Shown here piece by piece: positions 36,301 to 46,044 of a DNA stretch of 64,000 nt. Source of the DNA: Pseudomonas syringae (GTDB taxonomy: Bacteria > Pseudomonadota > Gammaproteobacteria > Pseudomonadales > Pseudomonadaceae); NCBI RefSeq assembly GCF_001698815.1, contig NZ_LGSI01000041.1, positions 1-64,000 of the forward strand. Direction: 5' to 3'. The notes beneath the pieces were generated by a model, which searched no databases, was not told where the DNA came from, and was given only the letters and a program-made list of their open reading frames with translations. The position numbers were made by a program, and so were the translations under genes. Each line of letters begins with the position of its first letter. The first letter of the stretch is position 1.

Positions 36301-37269
36301 TCAGCGTCGCTCTATCGGCTCGATCACTTGCAGGGCCAGATGACCCTTGTGCGAACCCAGCTTGACCTTGAAGGACGGCACGCCATTGGCGCGCATGACC
36401 AGCGATTCCGGCAGATCGACGGGAATAACATCACCCGGCTGCATATGCAGAATGTCGCGCAACAGCAATTGACGACGGGCAACCGTAGCGCTGAGCGGCA
36501 CGGACACATCCATCACGTCCTGCTTGAGGGCGTTGACCCAGCGTTCGTCCTGATCGTCGACATCGGACTGGAAGCCCGCATCGAGCATTTCCCGCACCGG
36601 CTCGATCATCGAATACGGCATGGTCACGTGCAGATCGCCGCCACCGCCATCGAGTTCGATGTGGAACGTGGAGACCACGACCGCTTCGCTCGGCCCGACG
36701 ATGTTGGCCATCGCCGGGTTGACCTCTGAGTTGATGTACTCGAAATGCACTTCCATGATTGCCTGCCAGGCTTCTTTCAGGTCGATGAACGCCTGATCCA
36801 GCACCATGCGCACGACTCGCAACTCCGTCGGCGTGAATTCACGGCCTTCGATTTTCGCGTGTCGGCCATCGCCGCCAAAGAAGTTATCCACCAGCTTGAA
36901 CACCAGCTTGGCGTCAAGGATGAACAGCGCAGTGCCACGCAGCGGCTTGATCTTCACCAGATTGAGGCTGGTGGGCACGTACAGCGAATGCACGTATTCA
37001 CCGAACTTCATGACCTGCACACCACCGACCGCCACATCAGCCGAGCGGCGCAGCAGGTTGAACATGCTGATCCGGGTATAACGGGCGAAGCGTTCGTTGA
37101 TCATTTCCAGGGTCGGCATCCGACCCCGGACAATCCGGTCCTGACTGGTCAGGTCGTAACTTTTGACGCTACCGGGTTCGGCTACTTGTTCGGTCTGAAC
37201 CAGACCATCGTCCACGCCATGCAACAGCGCATCGATTTCATCCTGGGACAGCAGGTCTTGCACGGCCAT
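36301..37269 (-). CDS. fliM: Flagellar motor switch protein FliM
   Basis: The 322-residue protein starts MAVQDLLSQDEIDALLHGVD, the classical CheY-P-binding N-terminal peptide. The middle CheC-like domain (FGEYVHSLYVPTSLNLVKIK) and C-terminal SpoA domain (DVSVPLSATVARRQLLLRDI) follow. It sits in the C-ring between FliG and FliN and sets rotation direction. It lies 9 bp after fliL. Confidence 0.97.
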   Translation of the reverse strand: MAVQDLLSQDEIDALLHGVDDGLVQTEQVAEPGSVKSYDLTSQDRIVRGRMPTLEMINERFARYTRISMFNLLRRSADVAVGGVQVMKFGEYVHSLYVPTSLNLVKIKPLRGTALFILDAKLVFKLVDNFFGGDGRHAKIEGREFTPTELRVVRMVLDQAFIDLKEAWQAIMEVHFEYINSEVNPAMANIVGPSEAVVVSTFHIELDGGGGDLHVTMPYSMIEPVREMLDAGFQSDVDDQDERWVNALKQDVMDVSVPLSATVARRQLLLRDILHMQPGDVIPVDLPESLVMRANGVPSFKVKLGSHKGHLALQVIEPIERR

Positions 37270-37278
37270 GTCGTGGTC

Positions 37279-37779
37279 CTACTGCAGTACGAAGTTAGTG
37301 AAAAGCAACTGCTCGATCACGGTTTTACCGAGTTCTTTCTGTGCGACTTCCTGAACGCTGGCCGTCGCTTTCTGACGGAGCATTTCCTGGCCAATCGGGG
37401 TTGCCAGGGAATCGAACGGGATACCCGCAAACATCATCACCAGATTGTTGCGGATAACCGGCATATGCACCTTCAACGCTTCAAGGTCGGCCTGATTGCG
37501 CGCCAGCATGGTGATGCTGACCTGCATGTAGCGTTGGCGACCGTTGGAGTTGAAGTTGACCACGAACGCCGGTGTCATGGCTTCAAAGATCGCAGGATGC
37601 TTGACGCCGGTCTCCGCAGCCGCAGCCGCTGGATCCGGCTTGCTGCCAGCCTTGTGCATGAAAAACCAGGTCGCGCCAACCGACAGGCCGACAGCGAGCA
37701 ACAAAGCCACTACCAGGACGATGATGAGCTTGAGTTTGCCTTTGGAGGCGGGGTCTTTAACGTCGTCGCTCTTCGCCAT
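37279..37779 (-). CDS. fliL: Flagellar basal body-associated protein FliL
   Basis: The 166-residue protein has a single membrane helix at about 17-35 (LIIVLVVALLLAVGLSVGAT) and a periplasmic stomatin-like domain (VNFNSNGRQRYMQVSITMLA). It surrounds and supports stator units. It is the first gene of fliLMNOPQR-flhB and is preceded by a sigma-54 promoter. Confidence 0.96.
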   Translation of the reverse strand: MAKSDDVKDPASKGKLKLIIVLVVALLLAVGLSVGATWFFMHKAGSKPDPAAAAAETGVKHPAIFEAMTPAFVVNFNSNGRQRYMQVSITMLARNQADLEALKVHMPVIRNNLVMMFAGIPFDSLATPIGQEMLRQKATASVQEVAQKELGKTVIEQLLFTNFVLQ

Positions 37780-37831
37780 GCCAATAATCCGTCACTATTC
37801 GGGGGGTTCGTTGATGCGTGACAGAGGGTGA

Positions 37832-37846
37832 GCAAGTGTTATGCCA
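37832..37846 (-). promoter_or_regulatory. Sigma-54 promoter of the fliL operon
   Basis: The minus strand reads TGGCAT-AACAC-TTGC, an excellent match to TGGCAC-N5-TTGC, 53 bp upstream of the fliL ATG. Confidence 0.85.
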
Positions 37847-37897
37847 GAGTTGCGGGGCGAGTGCTGTGCCGGGGTTAACAGCGGGAATTTAATGTCG

Positions 37898-38321
37898 TGT
37901 GGGAGCCAACTTGTTGGCGAGGCGATGTGTCAGATACTGCGCCTGCTTTTGTCGAATCTCAAATCGTGGGGCCCAACAGCACTGGCGGCGCTGCGAAGAT
38001 CGGTTTCGCCCTGACGGTCGACCCCATTTTGTTTCGGCAAAATGGGGGAAAACCATCTGCGCTGACGTCCGGCCCCTGCTTCGCAGGGGTTCCTTCGACT
38101 CCGGCGCCGGGTGTGGGTACGCGCCGACGCGCCATCCATGGCGCAACGGCGCTCGACCGGCATCCATGCCGGTCGCCCCACACCACGACACCTGCGCTCA
38201 GCCTCCCGACGCGCGTTTGGCGGCGTCTGCTTAAACGCATTCCAATAAAGGAGCAATCAATTTGCTAGGCAGTATTTCTGACTAAGCAGGACCAAAGTCT
38301 CGCCAACAAGTTGGCTCCCAC
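37898..38321. repeat. REP-bracketed structured repeat, copy 2 (fliK-fliL gap)
   Basis: Inverted REPs (TGTGGGAGCCAACTTGTTGG at 37898 and CCAACAAGTTGGCTCCCACA near 38303) enclose a module (37970-38229) shared with about 32000-32170. It has the perfect hairpin CCCCATTTTG-TTTCGG-CAAAATGGGG (38022-38047), CCCCTGC-TTC-GCAGGGG (38083-38099) and a roughly 90-bp segment absent from copy 1. In that segment GTGTGGG (38111-38117) and CCCACAC (38177-38183) enclose GCGCCAT-CC-ATGGCGC (38129-38144) and GACCGGCAT-CC-ATGCCGGTC (38155-38174). No gene is supported here. Confidence 0.8.
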
Positions 38322-38329
38322 ATCCCTAA

Positions 38330-39715
38330 TCAAGCGTAATAATCGACCTCACTGCTGCCAATCACCCGCGCGGCAGGCTGGCTGACTGCAACGCCAGCAT
38401 CCACCTGACCGCCATCACCCGAACCGTCCAGACTTGAAGAACTGCCGCTTGTGCCGGAACTGCGCTGGCTATTGCTGGCCTGGTCCTGACTCTGTTGCTG
38501 CTGTTGTTGCCAACCGCGATTCTGATCGGACACGTTGACATCCACCTGGCCCAGCCCTTGTTGGCTAAACGACTCACGCAGGCGCGACATCTGGTTTTCA
38601 AGCGCTTCGCGGACACCCACGTGGGCACTCATGAAAGTGACCTGGGTCTGCTGATCCGTCGCCATGTTGACGCGGATGTCCAGACGCCCGAGTTCGGCCG
38701 GTTCCAGCTGGATTTCCGCCGATTTCAGGTTTTGGCTGGACAGGTACATAACCCGATCAACAACCCCTTCACTCCAGCCGCTCTGATGCATGGCAAGTGG
38801 CTGGTTGATCAGCGGAACAACCGGTGTCAGAGCTGCTCGCGGCGCTTGCGCAGCCTGGCTCATCGCCGCAAGACGCTCGGCAAAGTTATCCATGCGGGTA
38901 TCACCGCCGGCACTTTTCACATCCTTGAGCCCATCATCGAGCAAGCCACTGAAAGATTTGTCGCTGCTTTCCGTGCTGGCTTCATCAGTGGGCAGTTGAT
39001 CGGCCAGGGCCGTCAGGTTATTGGCGATGTTCTGGGCTGAGTCGGCAGAGTCGTTGCCGCTGGACTTGCCAGTCTTGTCAGAATGGTTGCTGCCATTAGC
39101 TTGCTGGGCCGCTTGAGCCTTGGCGCTGGCATTCTCCAAGGCAAACTGCAGGGCGGGCAAGCCTGCCAATGGGTCCGCCTCAGGATCGAACGATGCGTCA
39201 CTCGCTAAATCAGCGCTGGATGCGACCGCTGCCGAAGGGGTTGCAGCTGAGGCAGCCACCATCGCAGCGGTGGCGGAAGAAACCGCTGCCGGATCAGCAA
39301 CCAGCGCGTCGTTCACCGGCACGACAACAGGCTGGACCATGGCCTGCAACGCCGGGTCCAGTGCTACGTCATGGGCAGGTGTTTCTACCGGCAATGCGGC
39401 GACTGCATCGTCGGCAGGCAAGGTATTGCCGCTATCGGCAACCGTCGTCTGATCCCCGGCAGCATCGTCTTTGGCTGCCGGGTCTTTCGCGGCAACGTCC
39501 TTGTCCTTGGCAGGGACAGTCTTGTCCCGCGCGGGCTTGACCGGCACGTCATTGTTGGCGGCGGATTTAGCGTGCGCCTGGTTGGCATAGACGTCGGAGA
39601 AGCTCGAACTGTCGTCCTTGCCGTTGTCAGCCGCCTTGGCCACGCTATTGGCAGCGTTGGTCTTGGACGCCGCCATTGAGGTGGTCTGAAGGAGTGGATT
39701 AGAGGCAAGGGGCAT
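38330..39715 (-). CDS. fliK: Flagellar hook-length control protein FliK
   Basis: The 461-residue protein has a long Ala/Asp/Lys-rich N-terminal ruler region and a C-terminal Flg_hook domain (MYLSSQNLKSAEIQLEPAEL, then RLDIRVNMATDQQTQVTFMS, then LRESFSQQGLGQVDVNVSDQ). A Gln-rich tail follows. It measures hook length and triggers the FlhB switch. The start MPLASNPLL at 39715 fits the upstream sigma-54 promoter; an ATG-equivalent 42 bases earlier is unlikely. Confidence 0.95.
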   Translation of the reverse strand: MPLASNPLLQTTSMAASKTNAANSVAKAADNGKDDSSSFSDVYANQAHAKSAANNDVPVKPARDKTVPAKDKDVAAKDPAAKDDAAGDQTTVADSGNTLPADDAVAALPVETPAHDVALDPALQAMVQPVVVPVNDALVADPAAVSSATAAMVAASAATPSAAVASSADLASDASFDPEADPLAGLPALQFALENASAKAQAAQQANGSNHSDKTGKSSGNDSADSAQNIANNLTALADQLPTDEASTESSDKSFSGLLDDGLKDVKSAGGDTRMDNFAERLAAMSQAAQAPRAALTPVVPLINQPLAMHQSGWSEGVVDRVMYLSSQNLKSAEIQLEPAELGRLDIRVNMATDQQTQVTFMSAHVGVREALENQMSRLRESFSQQGLGQVDVNVSDQNRGWQQQQQQSQDQASNSQRSSGTSGSSSSLDGSGDGGQVDAGVAVSQPAARVIGSSEVDYYA

Positions 39716-39764
39716 GTCGGTCTCCGCATGAATCGCTGGTGGCGAGCGTATTACCAATGCCTGA

Positions 39765-39779
39765 GCAATATACGGGCCA
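39765..39779 (-). promoter_or_regulatory. Sigma-54 promoter of fliK
   Basis: The minus strand reads TGGCCC-GTATA-TTGC, with both invariant dinucleotides and correct spacing, 50 bp upstream of the fliK ATG. It begins immediately after the hptB stop. Confidence 0.75.
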
Positions 39780-39781
39780 GT

Positions 39782-40162
39782 TTACGGCAGGACACCATGC
39801 AACTGACGCTCGACGTCGATCAGCCGCCGTACGGTCACATATTCAAGATCGATACTGGCGAGCAAGTCTTCGAGGCCTGAAACCTCTTCGCGACGGCTGC
39901 GCTCTTCAAGCTCGCGACACAGGTCCGCCAGACGCAGCGCCCCCATGTTGCCGCTGCTGCCCTTGAAACTGTGGGCCATCAGGCTCAATTCCTGGAGGTC
40001 GAAGGCGCCACTGCCTCCAGCGTAACCCTGCAGCATCTGCTGTAACCGGGTGATGCGATGTTCCGAGTCATCCAGGAACACGTCGAGCAATGTTGGATAT
40101 TCATCCTCCATAATTTCCTGCAACGTACCCAATACGCTGTAATCCAAATGAATAGCCGACAC
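39782..40162 (-). CDS. hptB: HptB: histidine phosphotransfer protein
   Basis: The 126-residue helical HPt protein has phospho-His64 in LMAHSFKGSSGNMGALRLAD. In P. aeruginosa HptB passes phosphate from hybrid kinases to HsbR, controlling HsbA, FlgM and diguanylate cyclase activity. The adjacent HsbR and HsbA homologues support the same role. It lies 76 bp after hsbR. Confidence 0.9.
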   Translation of the reverse strand: MSAIHLDYSVLGTLQEIMEDEYPTLLDVFLDDSEHRITRLQQMLQGYAGGSGAFDLQELSLMAHSFKGSSGNMGALRLADLCRELEERSRREEVSGLEDLLASIDLEYVTVRRLIDVERQLHGVLP

Positions 40163-40238
40163 TTGTTCACTCCTTGATCAAGAACCTTGAATCTGCTGCC
40201 GTTCGACGCACGCCGTTGAATGGCGAAAGACTCAGCGA

Positions 40239-41945
40239 TTATGCCATTCCCTCCCAGGAAAACTCCACGCTGGCAGTACGACCGTCCCGGGACCATGAGG
40301 CTTGCTCGGTCAACTGGCGTACCAGCCCGAGACCGCGACCGTACAACTCATTACCCACCAGGGGCAACGCCAGAATTGTATCGGCGTCGAATCCTTCGCC
40401 GCTGTCCTCGACTTGCAGGGTCAGCCGCCCTCCCCGCTCGGCCGGAACAACCCGCAAATGCACCCGAATGAACCCCTCTTCGAGCTGAACCAGGCGTTCG
40501 CCCCGCTCGCGATAATAGCGGGCAAAACCTGTTGCATCTCTTTTGAGCTTCGAGTCCAGACCCAGAACGCCGTGCTCAAGTGCATTGTTGTACAGCTCGG
40601 AAAGCACGCTATACAACGCACCGCTCTGGCTGCGCAAACCATGCACCTCAAGCAGCAGTTGCAATAGATAAGGCAGCGGGTTGAAGCGCCGCAACGTCGA
40701 TGCGCGAAATTCGAAGGTCGCCGACCAGTCCAGCGGACTCGATGCGCCACTGTCGGAATACGTGACGGTTTGCGGCCCCAGCGTTGCCTGATCAACCGTG
40801 GTGATCTCCACCATGCTGACGTCATCGCGCGCCTGCCCGCCGAAAGCGGTCAATGCCTGCTGGATCTCGCCAATCAGCAACTGCGGCTGGCGATTGGCGT
40901 CGAACACTTCATGCAGACGCTGGGTGCCGAACAGACGGTCCTCGCTGTCGCTGGTATCGATAACACCGTCCGAGAGCAGGAAGATCCGGTCGCCGGTTGC
41001 GACCGGGTAGACCTCGGTCTGGTCATCGAAGTCACTGGCGTCCAGCACACCCAATGGCAGGTGCCGCGACACCAGCCGCGTTCGCTCACCGCTCTCGGTA
41101 TGCAGCAAATAGCCGTCCGGCAGCCCGCCATTCCAGACTTCGACGTGGCGCTGTTGAAAGTTGATGCACAGCAGCGTTGCGCAGCAAAACATGTCCACCG
41201 GCAGGATGCGTTTGAGCTTGGCATTCATTTCGCGCAGGGTTTCGGCAAGCCCGAAGCCCTTGGCGGTCATGCCGTAGAACACTTCGGCCAACGGCATCGC
41301 GCCCACCGCAGCCGGCAGCCCGTGCCCGGTGAAATCCCCGAGCAACAGATGCATGTGCCCGGCGGGCGTGTAGGTGGCGAGCAACAAATCACCGTTGAAT
41401 AACGCATAAGGTGATTGCAGATAGCGAATATTGGGCGCATCCAGACAGCCGGAATGGGCGACCTGATCGAAGACTTCCTTGGCGACCCGCTGCTCGTTAA
41501 GCAGGTACTCGTGATGGCGGGAAATGAGATCTCGCTGTTGCAGGACCGTTTCCTGCAACACTCTCAGACGATTCATGGCGTTGATCTTTGCCGTCAGAAC
41601 CACTTGGTTATAGGGCTTGGCGATGAAATCGTCGCCGCCGGCATCCAGACAACGGGCCAGTGCCTCGCCCTCGGTCATCGAAGTCAGGAAGATGATAGGT
41701 ACCAGCGACTCGCCGGCCATTTTCTTGATCCGCCGGGCCGCTTCGAAACCGTCCATGATCGGCATGACCGCATCCATCAATACCAGTTGCGGGCGCCCGG
41801 ACTCGAAAAGCTCGACGGCCTCGGCTCCGTTGCTGGCGCAGAGGACCGTGTGGCCCTGGCGGCTGATGATGGTCGACAGCAGATAGCGATCCGTCGTGTT
41901 GTCGTCGGCGATCAGGATGCACAGGCTTTCTATTGAAGGCTGCAC
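40239..41945 (-). CDS. hsbR: HsbR: response regulator with PP2C-type phosphatase and anti-sigma kinase domains
   Basis: The 568-residue protein has three domains. The receiver domain has Asp58 (QLVLMDAVMPIMDGFEAA). The PP2C/SpoIIE phosphatase domain spans about 155-385 (LLLGDFTGHGLPAAVGAMPL, then GDRIFLLSDGVIDTSD). The C-terminal HATPase anti-sigma kinase domain has LSELYNNALEHGVLGLDSKL. It phosphorylates or dephosphorylates HsbA depending on HptB signalling, linking surface sensing and flagellar gene activity. It directly follows hsbA (4-bp gap). Confidence 0.93.
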   Translation of the reverse strand: MQPSIESLCILIADDNTTDRYLLSTIISRQGHTVLCASNGAEAVELFESGRPQLVLMDAVMPIMDGFEAARRIKKMAGESLVPIIFLTSMTEGEALARCLDAGGDDFIAKPYNQVVLTAKINAMNRLRVLQETVLQQRDLISRHHEYLLNEQRVAKEVFDQVAHSGCLDAPNIRYLQSPYALFNGDLLLATYTPAGHMHLLLGDFTGHGLPAAVGAMPLAEVFYGMTAKGFGLAETLREMNAKLKRILPVDMFCCATLLCINFQQRHVEVWNGGLPDGYLLHTESGERTRLVSRHLPLGVLDASDFDDQTEVYPVATGDRIFLLSDGVIDTSDSEDRLFGTQRLHEVFDANRQPQLLIGEIQQALTAFGGQARDDVSMVEITTVDQATLGPQTVTYSDSGASSPLDWSATFEFRASTLRRFNPLPYLLQLLLEVHGLRSQSGALYSVLSELYNNALEHGVLGLDSKLKRDATGFARYYRERGERLVQLEEGFIRVHLRVVPAERGGRLTLQVEDSGEGFDADTILALPLVGNELYGRGLGLVRQLTEQASWSRDGRTASVEFSWEGMA

Positions 41946-41949
41946 AGGC

Positions 41950-42255
41950 TCAGCCTATCTTGAACAGTTTCGAGAAATTGGAGATCGTCAGGATCTTGAT
42001 GACATCGGAGCTGCAATTCACCAGCTGTATCCGTGAATGCTCGCCGCCGGCATGATCGCGCAGCAGCAAGAGCATCCCCAACGCGGAACTGTCCAGGTAA
42101 TTGGTGCCCTTCAGATCGACGACATAATTGCGCACGTTGGTCCGATTTTCGTAGGCGTTGCGAAAATCCTGATGAGACGCAAAATCGAACCGTCCGGTGA
42201 TAAATATGGTCAGTTGTTGCTGTTCGTCTTGAGAGAGCTCGGAGGTTACCGACAT
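41950..42255 (-). CDS. hsbA: HsbA: STAS-domain anti-anti-sigma factor
   Basis: The 101-residue STAS protein has the phospho-serine motif TNYLDSSALGMLLLLRDHAG (Ser56/Ser57). In P. aeruginosa unphosphorylated HsbA binds FlgM and frees FliA, while HsbA-P supports the diguanylate cyclase HsbD. Here the gene sits inside the flagellar cluster, between fliJ and hsbR. Confidence 0.92.
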   Translation of the reverse strand: MSVTSELSQDEQQQLTIFITGRFDFASHQDFRNAYENRTNVRNYVVDLKGTNYLDSSALGMLLLLRDHAGGEHSRIQLVNCSSDVIKILTISNFSKLFKIG

Positions 42256-42379
42256 AGGGGAAATTCCTCAGTGGGGTCTTCGTAACGTAACGAAGGTGTA
42301 ACACCGCCCGTCGACGACAGCAAACCGGATTTGAATCGCGACGGGTGAAATCATCACGCGATGCAGCCAGAAACGCAGC

Positions 42380-42829
42380 CTAGAACGGCTCGTGTCGCGG
42401 CAACCGCTGGGACAGTTCATCGAGTAGTTTTTGTTCACGCTTATCTTCAAGTTTGCGTGCCTCATCCACATAACGCTGGACTAGCTTGCGCAACCCCTCG
42501 ACCCGCGCGTACGCCTGCTGCCAGGTGCCCCGCGCCTGATTCAGATTGTTCTGATGCCACTCCAGGCTCTTGCGTTGCTGACCCACTGCGGTTTCAAGTT
42601 GATTGAGAAAGCGTTGATAGTTCATCAGCCATTGCCCGGAGACGCCGGTGCCGCCTTTGTCGATCCACTGCTGCTGGTAGCTGAGACGGAAATTTTCCAA
42701 CTCATCGAGCTTGCCTTCTGCCAGTCGAACCTGACCTTGAAAGTGCCCCAGTCGTTGCGCCGCCGCGCGCTCGGCGGATTCGGCCATATCCACCACGGGC
42801 GCCAGACGCTCGGCACGACTCTTGGCCAT
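42380..42829 (-). CDS. fliJ: Flagellar export chaperone/stalk protein FliJ
   Basis: The 149-residue all-helical, coiled-coil protein (LGHFQGQVRLAEGKLDELEN, then VGQQRKSLEWHQNNLNQARG) lies 6 bp after fliI. FliJ is the stalk of the FliI ATPase ring and touches FlhA. The 124-bp gap after it contains a small CTTCGT/ACGAAG hairpin (42279-42296) before hsbA. Confidence 0.92.
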   Translation of the reverse strand: MAKSRAERLAPVVDMAESAERAAAQRLGHFQGQVRLAEGKLDELENFRLSYQQQWIDKGGTGVSGQWLMNYQRFLNQLETAVGQQRKSLEWHQNNLNQARGTWQQAYARVEGLRKLVQRYVDEARKLEDKREQKLLDELSQRLPRHEPF

Positions 42830-42835
42830 GACTTA

Positions 42836-44194
42836 TCAGCCGCCCGCTGCGGGATTGAAGACTGCCGCGAGCCGCGCGCTGCTCTCCTGCATGCTTTCAT
42901 TGTCGTTCAGACCCTGACGCAGATAACGCACCAGCACCGGTTGCAGGGCAATGGCCATGTCGGTTTCCCGATCGCCGCCGGCCACATACGCACCCACGCT
43001 GATCAAATCCCGGCTTTGTTGATACCGCGACCACAACTGCTTGAAATGCTGGGCCTGCCCCATGTGTTCAGGGGTGACCACCGAAGGCATGACCCGGCTG
43101 ATCGAAGCCTCGATGTCGATGGCCGGGTAATGCCCCTCTTCGGCCAGACGTCGCGACAATACGATGTGCCCGTCAAGCACGCCCCGCGCCGAGTCGGCAA
43201 TCGGGTCCTGCTGATCATCGCCTTCGGACAGCACCGTATAAAAAGCCGTGATCGAGCCGCCACCCGCTTCGGCATTACCGGCGCGCTCGACCAGCTTGGG
43301 CAACTTGGCGAACACCGATGGCGGATAGCCTTTGGTCGCTGGCGGCTCGCCAATCGCCAGGGCAATTTCCCGCTGGGCCTGGGCGAAACGGGTCAGGGAA
43401 TCCATCAGCAACAGGACGTTCTTGCCCTTGTCGCGAAAATATTCGGCGATGCGCGTGCAATACATGGCCGCGCGCAAACGCATCAGCGGCGCGTCATCGG
43501 CTGGCGAAGCCACGACGACGGAACGCTTGAGGCCTTCCTCACCAAGACTGTGCTCGATGAATTCCTTGACCTCACGACCCCGCTCACCAATCAGGCCCAC
43601 GACAATGATGTCCGCCTCGGTAAAGCGCGTCATCATCCCAAGCAACACGCTCTTGCCGACGCCGGTACCGGCGAACAAGCCAAGACGCTGGCCGCGCCCG
43701 ACTGTCAATAATCCGTTGATGCACCGAATACCCACGTCCAGCGGCTGGCTGATCGGGTTGCGCTTGAGCGGATTGATGGTCGGGCCGTCCATCGGCACCC
43801 AGTCTTCGGCTTTCATCCCGCCTTTGCCGTCCAGCGCCCGGCCCGCGCCATCGAGCACGCGCCCGAGCATGGCCATGCCCATCGGCAGGCGACCGGTATC
43901 GGCCAATGGCACGACCCGCGCGCCAGGGGCGATACCGGCAACGCTGCCGACCGGCATCAGAAATACTTTGCCGCCGGAGAACCCCATGACTTCGGCTTCG
44001 ACTTCTACCGGAGAATGGCTGTCATCGTTGATCACCACGCAACGACTGCCCATGGCGGCCCGCAACCCTTCAGCTTCCAGGGTCAGGCCGACCATGCGCA
44101 GCAAACGACCTTCCACAACGGGCTGGGCCGGCAGGTCGATGGCTTCGGCGTAGGTATCCAGACGCTTGCCGAAGCTGGTGCGATCAAGGCGCAT
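42836..44194 (-). CDS. fliI: Flagellum-specific ATPase FliI
   Basis: The 452-residue F1-beta-like ATPase has Walker A GTGVGKS at 176-182, Walker [21 protein letters not shown] and [20 protein letters not shown]. It unfolds and delivers substrates to the export gate with FliH and FliJ. The start [12 protein letters not shown] at 44194 overlaps fliH by 11 bp and gives the normal length; the longer reading from 44269 runs within fliH. Confidence 0.96.
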   Translation of the reverse strand: MRLDRTSFGKRLDTYAEAIDLPAQPVVEGRLLRMVGLTLEAEGLRAAMGSRCVVINDDSHSPVEVEAEVMGFSGGKVFLMPVGSVAGIAPGARVVPLADTGRLPMGMAMLGRVLDGAGRALDGKGGMKAEDWVPMDGPTINPLKRNPISQPLDVGIRCINGLLTVGRGQRLGLFAGTGVGKSVLLGMMTRFTEADIIVVGLIGERGREVKEFIEHSLGEEGLKRSVVVASPADDAPLMRLRAAMYCTRIAEYFRDKGKNVLLLMDSLTRFAQAQREIALAIGEPPATKGYPPSVFAKLPKLVERAGNAEAGGGSITAFYTVLSEGDDQQDPIADSARGVLDGHIVLSRRLAEEGHYPAIDIEASISRVMPSVVTPEHMGQAQHFKQLWSRYQQSRDLISVGAYVAGGDRETDMAIALQPVLVRYLRQGLNDNESMQESSARLAAVFNPAAGG

Positions 44195-45017
44195 CGGGCT
44201 TCTCGATGTCGGAGCTCTCGGTGTCAGGACTGGCGATTTTAGAGGCCGCAGCGGCCTGCTCAAGATCAATGCTCACATCCGCCGCAGCCGGATGCAGAGC
44301 CTGCTCGTGCATCTGGTCGTACATCTTGGCCATTGCCAGGGAAATTCGTGTCTCGATGCTGGCATCGATCCGGCTGTGCTCGGTCTCGATCCGGCAACCA
44401 CCCGCTTGCAAGCCGTCATCTTCCAGAATGCGCCAGGTTTCCTCGTGGCGCTCGCGCAGCGCCTTAACCTGGGCGAAGTCCTGCGGATTGATGAAGATCC
44501 GCACGTTTTGCGCGCCCATCGGCAATAGCTTCAGAGCATCGCGCAATACATTGCCGATCTGTCTGGAGTCGGTGGTCAGTTCACGCTGAATGACTTTGCG
44601 GGCAATATGCTCGACCAGCAGAACCACGCCCCTTTCGATTTGCGTGTCCTGATCGGCTATTGGATCGAGCAGGTTCGCCATCAACTGTTCGAGACCGGCA
44701 AGTTTGGCCGTCAGGGCGATTTCGGCTTCCTGGCGGACCTTGAGTTGCGTGCTGTGAAAGCCTTCTTTCTCGCCGGTAGCGAAGCCTTCGTTGTAGGCCT
44801 CCTGACGAATGCTTTCCAGCTCTTCAAGGGTCAGCGGCTGGACTTCATCCAGCGGCACTTCTTCCATCTCAGCCGGTTCTTCTTCAACTGGCAAGACCTC
44901 AGGTTCGGGGTCGGGCTCTTGTTGCGGATCGAAACTTGGCAGGGAAAAGACGTCGTAACCGCCGACGTCTTTGGCGCGAATAAGCTCGCTGGCCGGTTCT
45001 TTGCTGGAGCTGGACAT
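44184..45017 (-). CDS. fliH: Flagellar assembly protein FliH
   Basis: The 277-residue protein has a Glu/Pro-rich N-terminus and a C-terminal ATPase-regulator domain ([20 protein letters not shown], then [20 protein letters not shown]). It holds FliI and docks it to FliN. The extended acidic/proline part at about 25-65 is typical of pseudomonads. Confidence 0.94.
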   Translation of the reverse strand: MSSSSKEPASELIRAKDVGGYDVFSLPSFDPQQEPDPEPEVLPVEEEPAEMEEVPLDEVQPLTLEELESIRQEAYNEGFATGEKEGFHSTQLKVRQEAEIALTAKLAGLEQLMANLLDPIADQDTQIERGVVLLVEHIARKVIQRELTTDSRQIGNVLRDALKLLPMGAQNVRIFINPQDFAQVKALRERHEETWRILEDDGLQAGGCRIETEHSRIDASIETRISLAMAKMYDQMHEQALHPAAADVSIDLEQAAAASKIASPDTESSDIEKPDAP

Positions 45018-45027
45018 TGAAAAGACC

Positions 45028-46044
45028 TTAAATCATTTCCTCGCCACCTTTGCCGCCGAGCACAATCTCCCCGGCCTCGGCCATACGGCGCGCAATGGTG
45101 AGGATTTCTTTTTGTGCGGTTTCCACGTCGCTGACGCGAACCGGCCCTTTGGCTTCCAGATCGTCGCGCAACAGTTCGGCAGCGCGTTTGGACATGTTCT
45201 TGAAAATCTTTTCCTTGATTGCCTCGTCCGAGCCTTTGAGGGCCAGCACCAATACATCCGAAGAGACTTCGCGCAGCAGCGCCTGGATGCCACGGTCGTC
45301 CACGTCCGCCAGGTTGTTGAAGACGAACATGAGGTCTTCGATCTGCACCGAGAGGTCTTCGTCGACTTCGCGGATCGAATCCATGAGCGTGCCTTCCATG
45401 GAGCTGTCGAGGAAGTTCATGATGTCCGCAGCACGCTTGATGCCGCCCAGCGTGGTACGTGAAGTATTGGCATTGCCGGAGAACTGCTTCTCCAGAATCT
45501 GGTTCAATTCTTTCAGCGCTGCCGGCTGCACGGTGTTCAGCGAAGACACGCGCAGGATGATGTCCAGGCGCACCTTGTGGTCGAAATGGCCGAGCACTTC
45601 GCCTGCCTGATCGGCGTCGAGGTAGGCCACTACAATGGCCTGAATCTGTGGGTGCTCGAAGCGGATCACGTCGGCAACCGCGCGCGGCTCCATCCACTTC
45701 AGGCTGTCCAGGCCGCTGGTATTGCCACCCAGCAGAATGCGGTCGATCAGGCCGTTGGCTTTGTCCTCGCCCAACGCCTGAGTCAGCATCTTACGGATAT
45801 ACCCGTCAGAACCGACCCCGAGGCTGGTCTGATCGCCGACGATCTCGACGAATTCGGTCATGACTTCTTCGACCTGCTCGCGATGCACATTGCGCATCTG
45901 CGCCATGGCCACGCCCACGCGCTGGACCTCCTTGGGGCCCATGTGGCGCAGCACCTGCGCCGCATCGGTTTCACCCAGGGACAGCAGCAGGACTGCCGCT
46001 TTCTCGACTTTGCTCAGCTTGGCTACGACGGCTCGATCACTCAT
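45028..46044 (-). CDS. fliG: Flagellar motor switch protein FliG
   Basis: The 338-residue protein has three FliG domains, with VEKAAVLLLSLGETDAAQVL, the EHPQ-type motif RFEHPQIQAIVVAYLDADQA, and the torque helix KNMSKRAAELLRDDLEAKGP whose charged residues face the stators. It joins the MS ring (FliF) to FliM. The start overlaps the fliF end by 8 bp. Confidence 0.97.
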   Translation of the reverse strand: MSDRAVVAKLSKVEKAAVLLLSLGETDAAQVLRHMGPKEVQRVGVAMAQMRNVHREQVEEVMTEFVEIVGDQTSLGVGSDGYIRKMLTQALGEDKANGLIDRILLGGNTSGLDSLKWMEPRAVADVIRFEHPQIQAIVVAYLDADQAGEVLGHFDHKVRLDIILRVSSLNTVQPAALKELNQILEKQFSGNANTSRTTLGGIKRAADIMNFLDSSMEGTLMDSIREVDEDLSVQIEDLMFVFNNLADVDDRGIQALLREVSSDVLVLALKGSDEAIKEKIFKNMSKRAAELLRDDLEAKGPVRVSDVETAQKEILTIARRMAEAGEIVLGGKGGEEMI

